This document shows positions 1 through 7,883 of a stretch of 33,597 nt of DNA, in pieces. The translations under genes were made by a program, and so were the position numbers. The notes under the pieces were generated by a model. The model searched no databases, was not told the origin of the DNA, and worked only from the letters and a program-made list of their open reading frames with translations. Where the stretch lies: contig JACPGL010000001.1 of assembly GCA_016182525.1 (NCBI GenBank), positions 1 to 33,597 on the forward strand. Reading direction: 5' to 3'. Each line of letters begins with the position of its first letter. Positions within the stretch are counted from its first letter, which is position 1. The DNA comes from Candidatus Kerfeldbacteria bacterium. GTDB lineage: Bacteria; Patescibacteriota; Patescibacteriia; JACPL01.

Positions 1-104
1 GAGGCACTCTCCACATTCTCGAACGCTACGTTCGAAACCAAGGCCAGCAGCCCGATGAGGCTCAACTCCGACTCCTGTAGAGCTTCAGGAGTCATGTCCT
101 TCAT
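1..104 (-). CDS. Partial unknown protein, N-terminus only (GC-rich island 1)
   Basis: On the minus strand an ATG opens a frame reading MKDMTPEALQESELSLIGLL and runs off the window. Third codon positions are almost all G or C, like the other island genes and unlike the AT-rich neighbours. A strong hairpin lies 5 nt before the ATG, resembling the leader hairpins of the other island genes; an AGGG that could serve as ribosome site is locked in its stem. No function is recognised. The alternative is a plus-strand C-terminus ending at the TAG at 78-80, but its codon use is less biased, so the minus reading is preferred with low confidence. Confidence 0.35.
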   Translation of the reverse strand, partial: MKDMTPEALQESELSLIGLLALVSNVAFENVESA

Positions 105-109
105 CTGAT

Positions 110-132
110 ACCCTGCGCTCTTGGCGCAGGGT
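110..132. terminator. 9-bp hairpin at island 1 boundary
   Basis: ACCCTGCGC and GCGCAGGGT pair around a 5-nt loop. It sits between the truncated arginase fragment and the GC-rich segment. It could be a leader hairpin for the minus-strand partial gene or a terminator for a plus-strand one. A second hairpin (GACTCCTG/CAGGAGTC) lies at about 70-93. Confidence 0.6.
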
Positions 133-135
133 CAT

Positions 136-360
136 TCATTTATTTTCTACTGCTTGTTTTATCGTTTCAGAAAGTGCAAGATAGATTTTCCCCATCCTCT
201 CTATTTTTGTATCAGCATCATTGAGTTCAATTTCTCTGAATTCTGGAACATCAACGATATGCCAATTATCAGAAATCAGTGACTTCAAGCGAAATAAACC
301 ATCTCTACGCTGTCCCATTAAAAACGGAGTTATGATTTTTTGATATTTGTTTACAGCCAT
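136..360 (-). pseudogene. Truncated arginase-family protein, N-terminal fragment
   Basis: The 74 residues resemble the N-terminus of a bacterial arginase/agmatinase subgroup: a beta strand ending in PFLMGQRRDG, a charged stretch, then an RMGKIYLAL helix that normally leads into the SIAGDC metal-site region. The frame stops just there, so every metal ligand and catalytic residue is missing (full family length is about 270-320 aa). The truncation point coincides with the change from AT-rich to GC-rich sequence. The start overlaps the end of the sulfotransferase gene by 10 nt (ATGGCTGTAA), which suggests the intact gene was translationally coupled to it. The family assignment is from memory of the pattern; an unrelated small protein is possible. 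Confidence 0.6.
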
Positions 361-1592
361 GTTTTTGGATCCATTGTGTAACCCAGCAAACCCATTATTT
401 CCTTAACTTCTTTTCTTTCCCCAAGAGCAAGTATTTCTCCTTCTCTTTTTTGCCAACGATAGGGTTTTGGTTTTTCAATTGCCATAACCAGAGGTAAATC
501 ATTCGGTGTTTCCATATTTTTCAAACCTAAGTATTCTAGGATTATTTTTGTGATCTGCGATGGATTGGAAATAAAATCTTCAAAATGTACCCGTAGACAA
601 GATATTTTACTGTCGAGAATTGTTTTGTGTGCCGAAATCCACTGATTAGCACACACATCAACTAAATTTGTCCCTGTAAAATTTCTCCAGTTGGGAGGGA
701 GATCAAATTTCCACCATTTTTTTCCAAACTCTAAAAAATCAGAATATCCCTTAATTGCAAGAGTTATTTTTGCTTTTTCCATATCATGAGCAAAAAATCC
801 TATTGGAGACAACCACCCGTCTATAAGTCCATTCACTGTTTGAGCGTATCCTCGCGTTAGATGTATGTATTTTATTTCTGCATTTGGAAAAAGTTGCTCA
901 TACATTCCTATACGATAACAATCTTGTGGTGTCTTAAAAATTAAAACTTTATTGTTTGCATCCTCAACAGTAAATGTCCTTTTATACAAAGACGGCGATA
1001 CAAATGGAGGTTCTTCAATCTTGGATAATTCATTAAAAGGCGGAGTACAGGATGCACTCGAATAATTATCGTAATAATTAATTCGCCAAGGTTCGTCTTT
1101 AAAAACATTGTTGAGAATAATTTTATGGATTTCCGCTTCTTCTTTAATGCTTTCATCTGTAATTCTCAACAATGATTTGTCTAGGAATCGAAGTAGCTTC
1201 TGATAATTTTGGTCGTCAGAAAATAAATTTGGGAAATGGATCAAAAATCTTTTTCTCCAGCGAGTTTTTATTGTATTTACATCACATAACTGTGACGAGG
1301 GCACACCCAAGTCATCAAAAATATTGTCGAGAAGAATATCTTTATTGACCAGTTCGGTCAGAGCATCACTGTCTGATCCAAAGGCAAATCCATTTTGGGA
1401 TAAAGTAAGAAAGGGCTCTGTCTCACTACTCAAGGATGCAACATCGGAATGTTGCTCAAGAATTTTTTTGATAAGACTTGAACCGGAACGAGAGCTTGTC
1501 AGTACGACAGCAACATATTTAACATTACGACTTAATTCTATGTCGCTTTTTTGAATGTCTCGTTTTGCATTAATTTGTGGTAATAAATCCAT
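351..1592 (-). CDS. Sulfotransferase family protein
   Basis: About 413 aa. Near the N-terminus TSSRSGSSLIKKIL matches the 5'-phosphosulfate-binding loop of PAPS-dependent sulfotransferases, followed by an HSDVASLSSETEPF segment typical of the family. YIHLTRGYAQTVNGLIDGW in the middle fits the 3'-phosphate-binding strand and helix. The family moves a sulfuryl group from PAPS to a hydroxyl or amine; the substrate cannot be told. The start is the ATG at 1592; a TTG at 1610 is in frame. The gene is clearly AT-rich relative to the rest of the window, which suggests recent acquisition. The truncated arginase-like gene follows with a 10-nt overlap. No PAPS-synthesis genes are visible nearby. Confidence 0.75.
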   Translation of the reverse strand: MDLLPQINAKRDIQKSDIELSRNVKYVAVVLTSSRSGSSLIKKILEQHSDVASLSSETEPFLTLSQNGFAFGSDSDALTELVNKDILLDNIFDDLGVPSSQLCDVNTIKTRWRKRFLIHFPNLFSDDQNYQKLLRFLDKSLLRITDESIKEEAEIHKIILNNVFKDEPWRINYYDNYSSASCTPPFNELSKIEEPPFVSPSLYKRTFTVEDANNKVLIFKTPQDCYRIGMYEQLFPNAEIKYIHLTRGYAQTVNGLIDGWLSPIGFFAHDMEKAKITLAIKGYSDFLEFGKKWWKFDLPPNWRNFTGTNLVDVCANQWISAHKTILDSKISCLRVHFEDFISNPSQITKIILEYLGLKNMETPNDLPLVMAIEKPKPYRWQKREGEILALGERKEVKEIMGLLGYTMDPKTWL

Positions 1593-1807
1593 AGAGTAAG
1601 GGCGAATCAACTCTTTCTGTCATTTTATCATTTTTCTGATCTCTTTTGAAGCCCTTCGCCGAAAAAAATCCGAAAGTGAAGCCCGCGCAAATCAGAAAAG
1701 CAAGGAACATTTTTCTTTCGGGGTTGCCGAGCGGAGCGAGGCAGTGGCGGGGCTTTCGTTCATCACGAATTTTTGATAAAGTAAGTTCGAGCGCAGTCGT
1801 AAAGACA

Positions 1808-1858
1808 CTCCAAGACAAGATCCGCTCTTGTGAACCGAGAACGGATCTTGTCTTGGAG
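1808..1858 (-). terminator. 17-bp perfect hairpin after tRNA-Thr
   Basis: CTCCAAGACAAGATCCG pairs perfectly with its complement across a 17-nt loop. On the minus strand the 5' arm begins inside the tRNA 3' end and includes the encoded CCA. There is no T-run, so it could equally be a processing signal. The arm carries the AGATCCG motif that recurs with GTTCTC at 23.68 and 26.11-26.18 kb. The rest of 1593-1807 holds no gene; it contains a small GC-rich imperfect repeat near 1660-1770. Confidence 0.65.
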
Positions 1859-1929
1859 CCAATAGTCGGATTCGAACCGACGACCTTTCCCTTACGAAGG
1901 GACTGCTCTACCAGCTGAGCTATATTGGC
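1854..1929 (-). tRNA. tRNA-Thr (anticodon CGT)
   Basis: The minus strand folds as a full cloverleaf: acceptor GCCAATA/TATTGGC, D-arm GCTC...GAGC, anticodon loop TTCGTAA (CGT, reading ACG), T-arm GTCGG TTCGAAT CCGAC. Discriminator T is followed by a genome-encoded CCA, unlike the other two tRNAs in this window. A G-A mismatch closes the anticodon stem. Confidence 0.93.
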
Positions 1930-2011
1930 GTTCTTGACATTGAAGAGAAAAAGAGGTACACCAAAAGAGTCAGACGCCGCTCTAGAATATCGTTTTTGTG
2001 AGATTTCGTCA

Positions 2012-2800
2012 ATGATTCACGAAGAGCCACAGGACATCACAGAGAATGCAAAACCCTTTTTGCTTAAAGGCACGAACGGAAAGGGAGTGTTGCTGACCCA
2101 CGGATTTACCGGCAGCCCGGCGGATCTGCGAGAATTTGGTGAATACCTCAACGCGAAAGGGTACACGGTGAAGGGCGTGCGCTTACCAGGTCACGGAACA
2201 ACGCCTGAACACCTTGCGAATGTCCGCTACGATGACTGGAAAAAAGCGATGAACGACGCGCTTGATGAATTACTCGGGCACACCTCGACGGTCTACGCGC
2301 TTGGCAATTCATTTGGCGGCAACTTAACGTATCATCTTGCGCGCGAACGGCCGGGCGCCATCCAACGCATCATCACCATCGGCTCACCGGTCTGGATCAG
2401 TCGTCATCATGTGAATTTGGTGCTCTTGCCGTTTGTCAAACGGTTCAGACGATTTGTGAAGAAACGTTGGGTCAGCCTGACGCAACAAACGAAGGATCAA
2501 CTTATTGAAAGCGGCACGTATCTCACGATTCCGCTTCCTGCCTTGCATGAGATGCTTAAGTTCATTACCACATTTACGCGGCGGGAATTGCCGAGCGTGA
2601 CCACTCCTGCCCTTGTGATGCACTCAAACCGCGATATTGTGGTTGCGAAACGAAGCGCAAATTTTATTTTCAATCGACTCGGCAGCACGATGAAAGAATT
2701 GCGCTGGATTCCGAACTCCTACCACAATCCATTCGTCGATGCGGCGGATGAGTCCTTTTTTGCCCAACTTGAGCGCTTCTTTCGAAAAGACGTGTACTAG
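2012..2800 (+). CDS. Alpha/beta hydrolase, carboxylesterase/lysophospholipase-like
   Basis: 262 aa from the ATG at 2012; the longer ORF runs back into the tRNA. GVLLTHGFTGSP is the strand plus oxyanion-hole turn, GNSFGGN the nucleophile elbow (Ser), SNRDIV carries the acid Asp and NSYHNPF the catalytic His, so the triad is complete. Length and the LPGHGTTPEHL segment fit small bacterial esterases of the Est30/monoacylglycerol lipase type. There is no signal peptide, so it is probably cytoplasmic. A TAGAAT box lies about 25 nt upstream. The receiver gene follows after 38 nt but has its own promoter. Substrate unknown. Confidence 0.85.
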   Translation: MIHEEPQDITENAKPFLLKGTNGKGVLLTHGFTGSPADLREFGEYLNAKGYTVKGVRLPGHGTTPEHLANVRYDDWKKAMNDALDELLGHTSTVYALGNSFGGNLTYHLARERPGAIQRIITIGSPVWISRHHVNLVLLPFVKRFRRFVKKRWVSLTQQTKDQLIESGTYLTIPLPALHEMLKFITTFTRRELPSVTTPALVMHSNRDIVVAKRSANFIFNRLGSTMKELRWIPNSYHNPFVDAADESFFAQLERFFRKDVY

Positions 2801-2825
2801 GATTGCGTTCTCCCTCCTCTTCGGA

Positions 2826-2831
2826 TATACT
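2826..2831 (+). promoter_or_regulatory. -10 box TATACT, 7 nt before receiver ATG
   Basis: TATACT ends 7 nt before the ATG at 2839, so transcription would start at or next to the start codon. It is one of a recurrent set of leaderless-type promoters in the backbone. Confidence 0.5.
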
Positions 2832-2838
2832 GGGAAGG

Positions 2839-3267
2839 ATGGAAAAAGCGTCCACACCAACCTCCGCATCCCCCCACGTCATTCTTCTTGTCGAAGATGA
2901 GCGGATTCTGTTGAATTTGTATACCACAACGCTTGAACGCGCCGGCTATACCGTACGCACTGCCGAGAATGTTGCGCAAGCATTGGAGGCGGTGAAAGAC
3001 GCGACTCCTGACTTGATTCTTCTCGATCTTTTAATCCCCAACAAAACGATCGACCCGCTTGATTTTCATAAACGAGGCGGATTTTTGTTCTTTCGTAAGA
3101 TTCGGGGCGACAAGCGTTTTGACGATACTCCTATTATTGTGTTCACGAATCTGGATAGTCCGGATGATCGGAAGCAAGCAAAAGAATTCAGAGCTCGCGA
3201 TTTTATTGTGAAGGCGAATTACTCTCCGAAAGATATTATCGCGATTGTTGAAAAAGAATTGCAGTAA
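2839..3267 (+). CDS. Stand-alone response regulator receiver protein
   Basis: 142 aa. After a short Thr/Pro/Ser-rich N-terminus comes one receiver domain: the acidic pair in LLVEDE, phospho-acceptor Asp in LILLDLL, Thr in IVFTN and Lys in FIVKA. There is no output domain, so it acts by protein-protein contact. An insert after the Asp (IPNKTIDPLDFHKRGG) lengthens the beta3-alpha3 loop relative to CheY. The start is the ATG at 2839, preceded at 7 nt by a -10 box. No kinase is adjacent; the only kinase in the window is at 28.5 kb. Confidence 0.88.
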   Translation: MEKASTPTSASPHVILLVEDERILLNLYTTTLERAGYTVRTAENVAQALEAVKDATPDLILLDLLIPNKTIDPLDFHKRGGFLFFRKIRGDKRFDDTPIIVFTNLDSPDDRKQAKEFRARDFIVKANYSPKDIIAIVEKELQ

Positions 3268-3302
3268 GAGAAGGTGAGGGGATCAGCGTAAGCTGTTTTT
3301 TT

Positions 3303-3374
3303 GCGGGCGTCGTATAATGGTTATTATACGTGCTTCCCAAGCATGAGACGGCGGTTCGATTCCGCTCGCCCGCT
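3303..3374 (+). tRNA. tRNA-Gly (anticodon CCC)
   Basis: Cloverleaf: acceptor GCGGGCG/CGCCCGC, anticodon loop TTCCCAA (CCC, reading GGG), T-arm GGCGG TTCGATT CCGCT. The discriminator is T and no CCA is encoded. A strong hairpin follows 6 nt later. Confidence 0.95.
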
Positions 3375-3380
3375 CAATTG

Positions 3381-3419
3381 TCGGAGGAGGAAACCCTATG
3401 GAGGGGTTTCCTCCTCCGA
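3381..3419 (+). terminator. 16-bp perfect hairpin after tRNA-Gly
   Basis: TCGGAGGAGGAAACCC pairs perfectly with its complement around a 7-nt loop. It most likely ends tRNA-Gly transcription, although no T-run follows. Confidence 0.75.
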
Positions 3420-3445
3420 TGACCTCTTCCTTCCAATGTGGCTTC

Positions 3446-3513
3446 GGGCACAGGCAAAGCCTGATGCCCTCGGCAATACAATGGCTCGGGACGCAGGCGA
3501 AGCCTGACGTCCC
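3446..3513 (+). repeat. Two tandem, covarying hairpins
   Basis: Two ~26-nt hairpins follow each other: outer stem, inner stem CAGGC/GCCTG, a bulged A on the 3' side and a 3-nt loop (AAA or GAA). The outer stem is GGGCA/TGCCC in the first and GGGACG/CGTCCC in the second, so both arms changed together. They lie in the leader region of the RlpA-like gene. Confidence 0.7.
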
Positions 3514-3540
3514 TCGCAAGAAGATAACAAATTTTAGTCT

Positions 3541-4683
3541 ATGAAATATCGACTTATCTTTGTAATCATGATTGGCGTACTCCTTCCTGTTGTGAATCCG
3601 GCGAGGGCGCAAGAGAAAACGATTGTTGCCCTGACAGGTGAAAATCTGGAATCAGGAGTGACTGCCACGACTGACGATGGAACATTCTCGGTTCGTTTTT
3701 CACCGAAGGTGATTCAAAAAGCGGGGAGTATTTCTCTCCGACGTCTCACGGAGGTGCAGTTCCCTGACAAGCCGGGAGCGACACGTGTGGGCGACTATTA
3801 CCACTATTCAGTGAACGTCGAAGGAGTCGGGATGTTGAAGCGTCCACTCTTTATCACCACAACATTTGAAGGAAATCCCTATAATCTTGTCCGCTTGCAC
3901 TATTACAATAAAACGCTTCAGGAGTGGAAACCGCTGCCATCCCGAGTGAATCTCGAAGAGCATACAGTAGTGTCAACATCTCCGTTTCCGACCGTCACAC
4001 TTGCGGCGTTTGAAGAGTCGGCGCTCCGGATTGATTTTTCAAAACAGGATTTTACGAAGGATGTGTCCCTTGAGAGCCCGGATGGGAACTTTGCGCTTGG
4101 GTTTCCGGCAGGCGCGCTGGACACGAGCGCGCGAGTGGTGTTGAAGCGGTTTGATCTTCTCGATGATGACACGACGATTCCGAAAAATGCGAAAATGGTC
4201 AGCCCTGCAATCTATGAATTTGGTCTTCGGTCGGACGAACCCCTTACGCTGAACGGTTTGTTGCCTGTGCGATTGTCGGTTGAGTCGACAAGCGCCTCTT
4301 CGAAGTCGATGTATGTTTTGGATAAGCGTTCAGACACATGGCGAAAAATCACTTCAAAGTATGATGCGAATACAGGAGTTGTTACTGCGCACGTCCCGTT
4401 TCTCTATGCGCCGCTTGCTGTTTTTGAAGAGCAGACAAGCTTTGAAGGTACGGCATCGTGGTATCGCGGAAATGCACAGGATGATGCAGCGACGAATCTT
4501 TTTCCTCTTGGCACAAAAGTGAAAGTGACGAATCTTGATACAGGTGCATCAACAATCGTCAATATCGTTTCCACATGGGCTGGCACCTCTCGCCACATTA
4601 TTGATTTGACGTTTTCCGCCTTTTCCACAATCGCAAGTCCGTGGAAAGGTGTTGCTCGCGTGCGCGTCGAGCACATTGAGTGA
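3541..4683 (+). CDS. Secreted protein with C-terminal RlpA-like double-psi beta-barrel
   Basis: 380 aa. Residues 1-23 are a signal peptide ending NPARAQ. The middle (about 30-300) is beta-rich with two similar halves, each containing a DGTFSVRFSP- or DGNFALGFPAGAL-like strand (ZU5-like in appearance). The last ~80 residues (GTASWYRG...FPLGTKVKVTNL...HIIDLTFSAF) match the RlpA/DPBB fold. In peptidoglycan-cleaving RlpA the loop is NDRGP; here it is IVSTWAG, so the catalytic Asp is missing and the domain is probably structural or binding. Acts outside the cytoplasmic membrane. The FtsEX genes follow, which suits a cell-wall or division role (inference). Confidence 0.75.
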   Translation: MKYRLIFVIMIGVLLPVVNPARAQEKTIVALTGENLESGVTATTDDGTFSVRFSPKVIQKAGSISLRRLTEVQFPDKPGATRVGDYYHYSVNVEGVGMLKRPLFITTTFEGNPYNLVRLHYYNKTLQEWKPLPSRVNLEEHTVVSTSPFPTVTLAAFEESALRIDFSKQDFTKDVSLESPDGNFALGFPAGALDTSARVVLKRFDLLDDDTTIPKNAKMVSPAIYEFGLRSDEPLTLNGLLPVRLSVESTSASSKSMYVLDKRSDTWRKITSKYDANTGVVTAHVPFLYAPLAVFEEQTSFEGTASWYRGNAQDDAATNLFPLGTKVKVTNLDTGASTIVNIVSTWAGTSRHIIDLTFSAFSTIASPWKGVARVRVEHIE

Positions 4684-4714
4684 GCGTGATCGAGCAGAGC
4701 GGGGGATTTTGTGA

Positions 4715-4720
4715 TATAAT
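4715..4720 (+). promoter_or_regulatory. -10 box TATAAT upstream of ftsE
   Basis: GTGATATAAT lies 50 nt before the ftsE ATG. The predicted leader contains the palindromic repeat at 4738-4764. Confidence 0.5.
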
Positions 4721-4737
4721 CAAGGTTGTAGAAATTC

Positions 4738-4764
4738 GTCATTGCGAGCGAAGCGAAGCAATCT
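4738..4764. repeat. Interspersed palindromic repeat (CATTGCGAGCGAAGC type)
   Basis: The sequence runs CATTGCGAGCGAAGCGAAGC then AATCT. A related, longer copy lies at 12581-12618. This family is scattered in many bacterial genomes. It explains the spurious minus-strand peptide IDCFASLAMTN in the ORF track. Confidence 0.75.
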
Positions 4765-4770
4765 ATCCGC

Positions 4771-5451
4771 ATGATTAAGTTAAAAAATGTTTGGAAAACG
4801 TATTCAGGAAATGTCCACGCCCTCAAACGGGTAACGCTTCATATTAAACCCGGTGAATTTGTCTCGCTTGTCGGCCAAAGCGGCACGGGCAAGACGACGC
4901 TCGCGAAAATCATTATAGCGGAAGAGCGAGCGACGCAAGGCCGAGTGATTATCGGCGGATGGGATATCACTGACATTAAACGAGGCGATATTCCCGTGCT
5001 GCGGCGCCAGATTGGCGTCATTTTTCAGGATTTTAAGCTCTTGCCGCGCAAAACCGTTTTTGAAAATGTCGCGTTTGCGCTTGCCGTTGCCGGAGCGGAA
5101 CAAAAGAAAATCACAACGATTGTGCCGCAAGTGTTGCGTATTGTCGGCTTAGAGAAAAAATCTGCGCGCTATCCAGACGAGTTATCTGGTGGTGAGCAAC
5201 AGCGCGTCTCCATTGCGCGTTCCCTTGTTCATCGCCCAAAGATTCTCATTGCCGACGAACCGACCGGGAACCTCGATGCCATCAACGTGCAAGGCATTAC
5301 CGAGCTTCTGCTCAAAATCAATTCCTTTGGAACAACCATTGTGCTTGTGACACATAATCCTGATGTCGTGAATGGACTCAAAAAGCGCGTGGTGACGCTT
5401 GACCACGGCGAAGTGGTTTCTGATCAACAGATAGGCCGCTACATGATATGA
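4771..5451 (+). CDS. ftsE: Cell division ATP-binding protein FtsE
   Basis: 226 aa ABC ATPase. Walker A GQSGTGKTT, Q-loop in GVIFQDFKLLP, signature LSGGEQQRVSIAR, Walker B ILIADEPTGNLD, H-loop VLVTHN. The first residues (MIKLKNVWKTY) and size are those of FtsE. FtsE drives FtsX at the membrane to activate peptidoglycan hydrolases at the septum. Its end overlaps ftsX as ATGA, so the two are translationally coupled. Full length, nothing missing. Confidence 0.95.
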   Translation: MIKLKNVWKTYSGNVHALKRVTLHIKPGEFVSLVGQSGTGKTTLAKIIIAEERATQGRVIIGGWDITDIKRGDIPVLRRQIGVIFQDFKLLPRKTVFENVAFALAVAGAEQKKITTIVPQVLRIVGLEKKSARYPDELSGGEQQRVSIARSLVHRPKILIADEPTGNLDAINVQGITELLLKINSFGTTIVLVTHNPDVVNGLKKRVVTLDHGEVVSDQQIGRYMI

Positions 5452-6365
5452 TTTTTGTCTCCTTCTATCGCGCGTCAACATTTGCACTACAAAATTTTTG
5501 GAGAAACTTGTGGTTGTCGCTTGTGACGATTCTCATCCTCACGCTCACGCTGTACTCCATCAGTATTGTGTTAACGCTGAACTACGTCACCGATCAGGCG
5601 ATTCGCATTGTCAAAGAAAAGGTGGATGTGGATATCTTTTTTGATCTTGGCGTGCCTGAAAAACAGATTATCGAGGCGCAAACGTTTTTGAAGAACATGA
5701 GCGAAGTGAAAGAGGTGCAGTATATTTCGGCCGATCAAGCACTTGAAAATTTTCGCACCGAGCATGCGGATGATGCCGATATTCAAGCTGCGCTTGCCGA
5801 GCTCGATGAGAATCCATTGCAAGATTCATTGATTGTCAAAGCGCATCAAGTCGAAAGTTATACCACGATCCTTTCACGGCTCGATCAATCCGAATTTGCC
5901 GAGATCATCGAAAGCAAAGATTTTGACGATAGCCAAGAAGTGATTGATACCATTTCGAGTGCATCGAACACCATTACGCGTGCAGGGTATGTTCTCTCTG
6001 GTATTTTCATTTTCATTGCTGTTGTGGTGGTGTTTAACACGGTGCGCCTCGCGATTTATGCGCAGAGCAAGGAAATTGGCATTATGCGACTGGTCGGCGC
6101 GACAAATTGGTTTATCCGCTCACCGTTTTTGCTTGAAGCGATTTTGTATGGCTGTATTGCCGCGCTTATTGTTCTTGGGCTGCTTTTCTTTTCGGTGCAA
6201 ACGGCCGCACCCTATCTCAACAATTTTTTCGCGGGGTACGAGTTTGATCTCATGGCATTTTTCCGGGCGCAATATCTTACCGTGTTCCTTGCTGAACTTG
6301 CCATCGCGGTATTGTTGAGCATTGTTTCCTCAATGATCGCGATCGGCCGGTACCTCCGCGCATAG
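5448..6365 (+). CDS. ftsX: Cell division protein FtsX
   Basis: 305 aa. Topology is that of FtsX: a short N-terminal cytoplasmic part, TM1 around residues 20-45 (SLVTILILTLTLYSI), an extracytoplasmic domain of ~110 residues, then three TM segments (GYVLSGIFIFIAVVVVF; AILYGCIAALIVLGLLFF; FLAELAIAVLLSIVSSMIAI). The extracytoplasmic domain has the typical VDVDIFFDLGVPEKQI start. EIGIMRLVGATNWFIRSPFLLEA is the FtsX-type coupling region. Overlaps ftsE by 4 nt. No clear terminator follows. In other bacteria it activates a NlpC/P60 or other hydrolase, not found in this window. Confidence 0.95.
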   Translation: MIFVSFYRASTFALQNFWRNLWLSLVTILILTLTLYSISIVLTLNYVTDQAIRIVKEKVDVDIFFDLGVPEKQIIEAQTFLKNMSEVKEVQYISADQALENFRTEHADDADIQAALAELDENPLQDSLIVKAHQVESYTTILSRLDQSEFAEIIESKDFDDSQEVIDTISSASNTITRAGYVLSGIFIFIAVVVVFNTVRLAIYAQSKEIGIMRLVGATNWFIRSPFLLEAILYGCIAALIVLGLLFFSVQTAAPYLNNFFAGYEFDLMAFFRAQYLTVFLAELAIAVLLSIVSSMIAIGRYLRA

Positions 6366-6452
6366 TACCAACATGATTTTTCCCGGAGGCTGTTTTTTGT
6401 TTTCCAGAAGCCATAAAAATAGCTAATATAAGCGGCTTGTGGATATCTCCTC

Positions 6453-6480
6453 TTGACGATTTCCGGCTTCATGATATGAT
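6453..6480 (+). promoter_or_regulatory. Sigma-70-type promoter for ATP-grasp gene
   Basis: TTGACG and TATGAT are separated by 16 nt. The predicted leader is ~55 nt, one of the few long leaders in the backbone, and ends in a terminator-like hairpin touching the ATG. Confidence 0.6.
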
Positions 6481-6516
6481 CTTGATCAACCCTATGTAAT
6501 CAAACCTCACAAACTT

Positions 6517-6542
6517 TAAGCTTCTCATCAAGCTTATTTTTT
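6517..6542 (+). promoter_or_regulatory. Terminator-like hairpin plus T6 abutting the start codon
   Basis: TAAGCTT, loop CTCATC, AAGCTTA, then TTTTTT directly followed by the ATG at 6543. By form this is a short intrinsic terminator inside a leader, so it could attenuate transcription or hinder initiation. No Shine-Dalgarno is visible between it and the ATG. Confidence 0.5.
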
Positions 6543-7877
6543 ATGGCTCAATCCACTGTTTTTTCACCAGTTGAAAAAAGACCGTTAGAGAAAAAATACC
6601 TTCTCCCATCCGATCACGTCGAACCGTTGAGTTTGTCGAGATATCTTCCTTCGGATACGGCATACTTCTATGGATTTCCGTCAGGAGAAGATTCAAATTT
6701 CTTTAATGCCGTTCCCGCGTGGATTGAGGAGCTTGTCGCTGGGCGTATTTTGACGTGTGCAGGTCCGTCAGTCCGAGCAGTCGAATTTGCCGCATCGATG
6801 TTTCCGGAGATTTGGAACTTTTTGAAAAATGAACTTGGTGTGTCGGTTATTCCGCGTGAACACACCCTGACTTTTCCAGAAGAGATCAATGCGGATCTTT
6901 CTGGAAGTAAGCGGAACACTGCAATTCGAAGTGCACTGCAAAAGATGCTCGAAACTCGATCGCTTGTCATGGCGCAACCATACCTTGAGCCAGAGACCGA
7001 GAATCTGTATCACATCCCTCCACAACTCACGAACTATTTGAATGACAAGATGAATCTTGCGAGTTATATTCCAACACAATATCTCCCAAAGATCGAACGT
7101 ACGTACGCGAACGGGCTAGAATTTTCTCAAGATGTTTATGCGTTTGCATTGCCTTGTGTCGTCAAAGTGTCATCTTCAAGCTCGGGTGATGGAGTCCGAA
7201 TTTGCCAAACACAACAGGATCTTCAAGATGCGAAAAGAGATTTTCAATGTATCCACGGTCGGATTCTCATTGAGGAGTTCATCCCAGCCCCTTTGAATAT
7301 CTGTGTTCAATTTGGAATTCCATGGGATGCACATATGTCAATCGAGGTGATTGGTTATCACCAGCAGTTGACATCGACGAAAGGTGAATTTCTCGGTGGG
7401 ATCGTTCGTCCATCACTTCCTGCACCGTCATTCGATCAGATTTCATCTCTGTTACTGAACACGATTCTTCCTCGTGTCCGAGAGATGGGGTGGTATGGTG
7501 TCGGTGGACTTGATGTCCTCATTGCTCGCGATGGGAGGTTTTACTTCATTGACCCGAACTTTCGGATGAATGCGACAACGGCCTATCTTTTTCATGTCAA
7601 GAACGGAAAAATTCGAACTCCTGTGCTCAGCTTCATTGGCTTGTACAAGGGAACGTTTGACGAATTTCGAAAAGTGATCGCGCCGATTGCAACAGAAGGG
7701 AGTGCGCAGCAGCGAATCTCCATTGTTTCCCTTACAAAAAATGGCGTGTTTCGATTTCACGCCGGGCTTCTCTTCAACGGGGAAAACGAGCAAGACCTCT
7801 CGGAGAGTGCGAAGCATCTCTTGGATTTGGGTATCTCCTCGCGCGCCTTAGAGAAAGTCTGCGATGAGAGCGTGTAG
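6543..7877 (+). CDS. ATP-grasp family ligase
   Basis: 444 aa. The N-terminal ~160 residues look like a pre-ATP-grasp domain. The ATP-grasp core follows: PCVVKVSSSSSGDGV (ATP-binding Lys and Gly/Ser loop), RILIEEFIPA (strand with the adenine-contacting Glu), and FYFIDPNFRMNATT, where Asp and Asn are the metal ligands. The C-terminal ~90 residues (SIVSLTKNGVFRFHAGLLF) form a small extra domain. ATP-grasp enzymes join a carboxylate to an amine or thiol through an acyl-phosphate; substrates here are unknown. It ends 6 nt from the end of a second, convergent ATP-grasp gene. There is no signal peptide, so it acts in the cytoplasm. Confidence 0.78.
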   Translation: MAQSTVFSPVEKRPLEKKYLLPSDHVEPLSLSRYLPSDTAYFYGFPSGEDSNFFNAVPAWIEELVAGRILTCAGPSVRAVEFAASMFPEIWNFLKNELGVSVIPREHTLTFPEEINADLSGSKRNTAIRSALQKMLETRSLVMAQPYLEPETENLYHIPPQLTNYLNDKMNLASYIPTQYLPKIERTYANGLEFSQDVYAFALPCVVKVSSSSSGDGVRICQTQQDLQDAKRDFQCIHGRILIEEFIPAPLNICVQFGIPWDAHMSIEVIGYHQQLTSTKGEFLGGIVRPSLPAPSFDQISSLLLNTILPRVREMGWYGVGGLDVLIARDGRFYFIDPNFRMNATTAYLFHVKNGKIRTPVLSFIGLYKGTFDEFRKVIAPIATEGSAQQRISIVSLTKNGVFRFHAGLLFNGENEQDLSESAKHLLDLGISSRALEKVCDESV

Positions 7878-7883
7878 AATTCT

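Noticed and set aside
3-80. Plus-strand C-terminus ending LRLL-stop at the window start
   Set aside because: Possible, but third-position bias favours the minus-strand reading; kept only as an alternative.
4404-4826. Minus-strand ORF with IDCFASLAMTN
   Set aside because: Shadow of the RlpA-like gene plus the well-known translated palindromic repeat.
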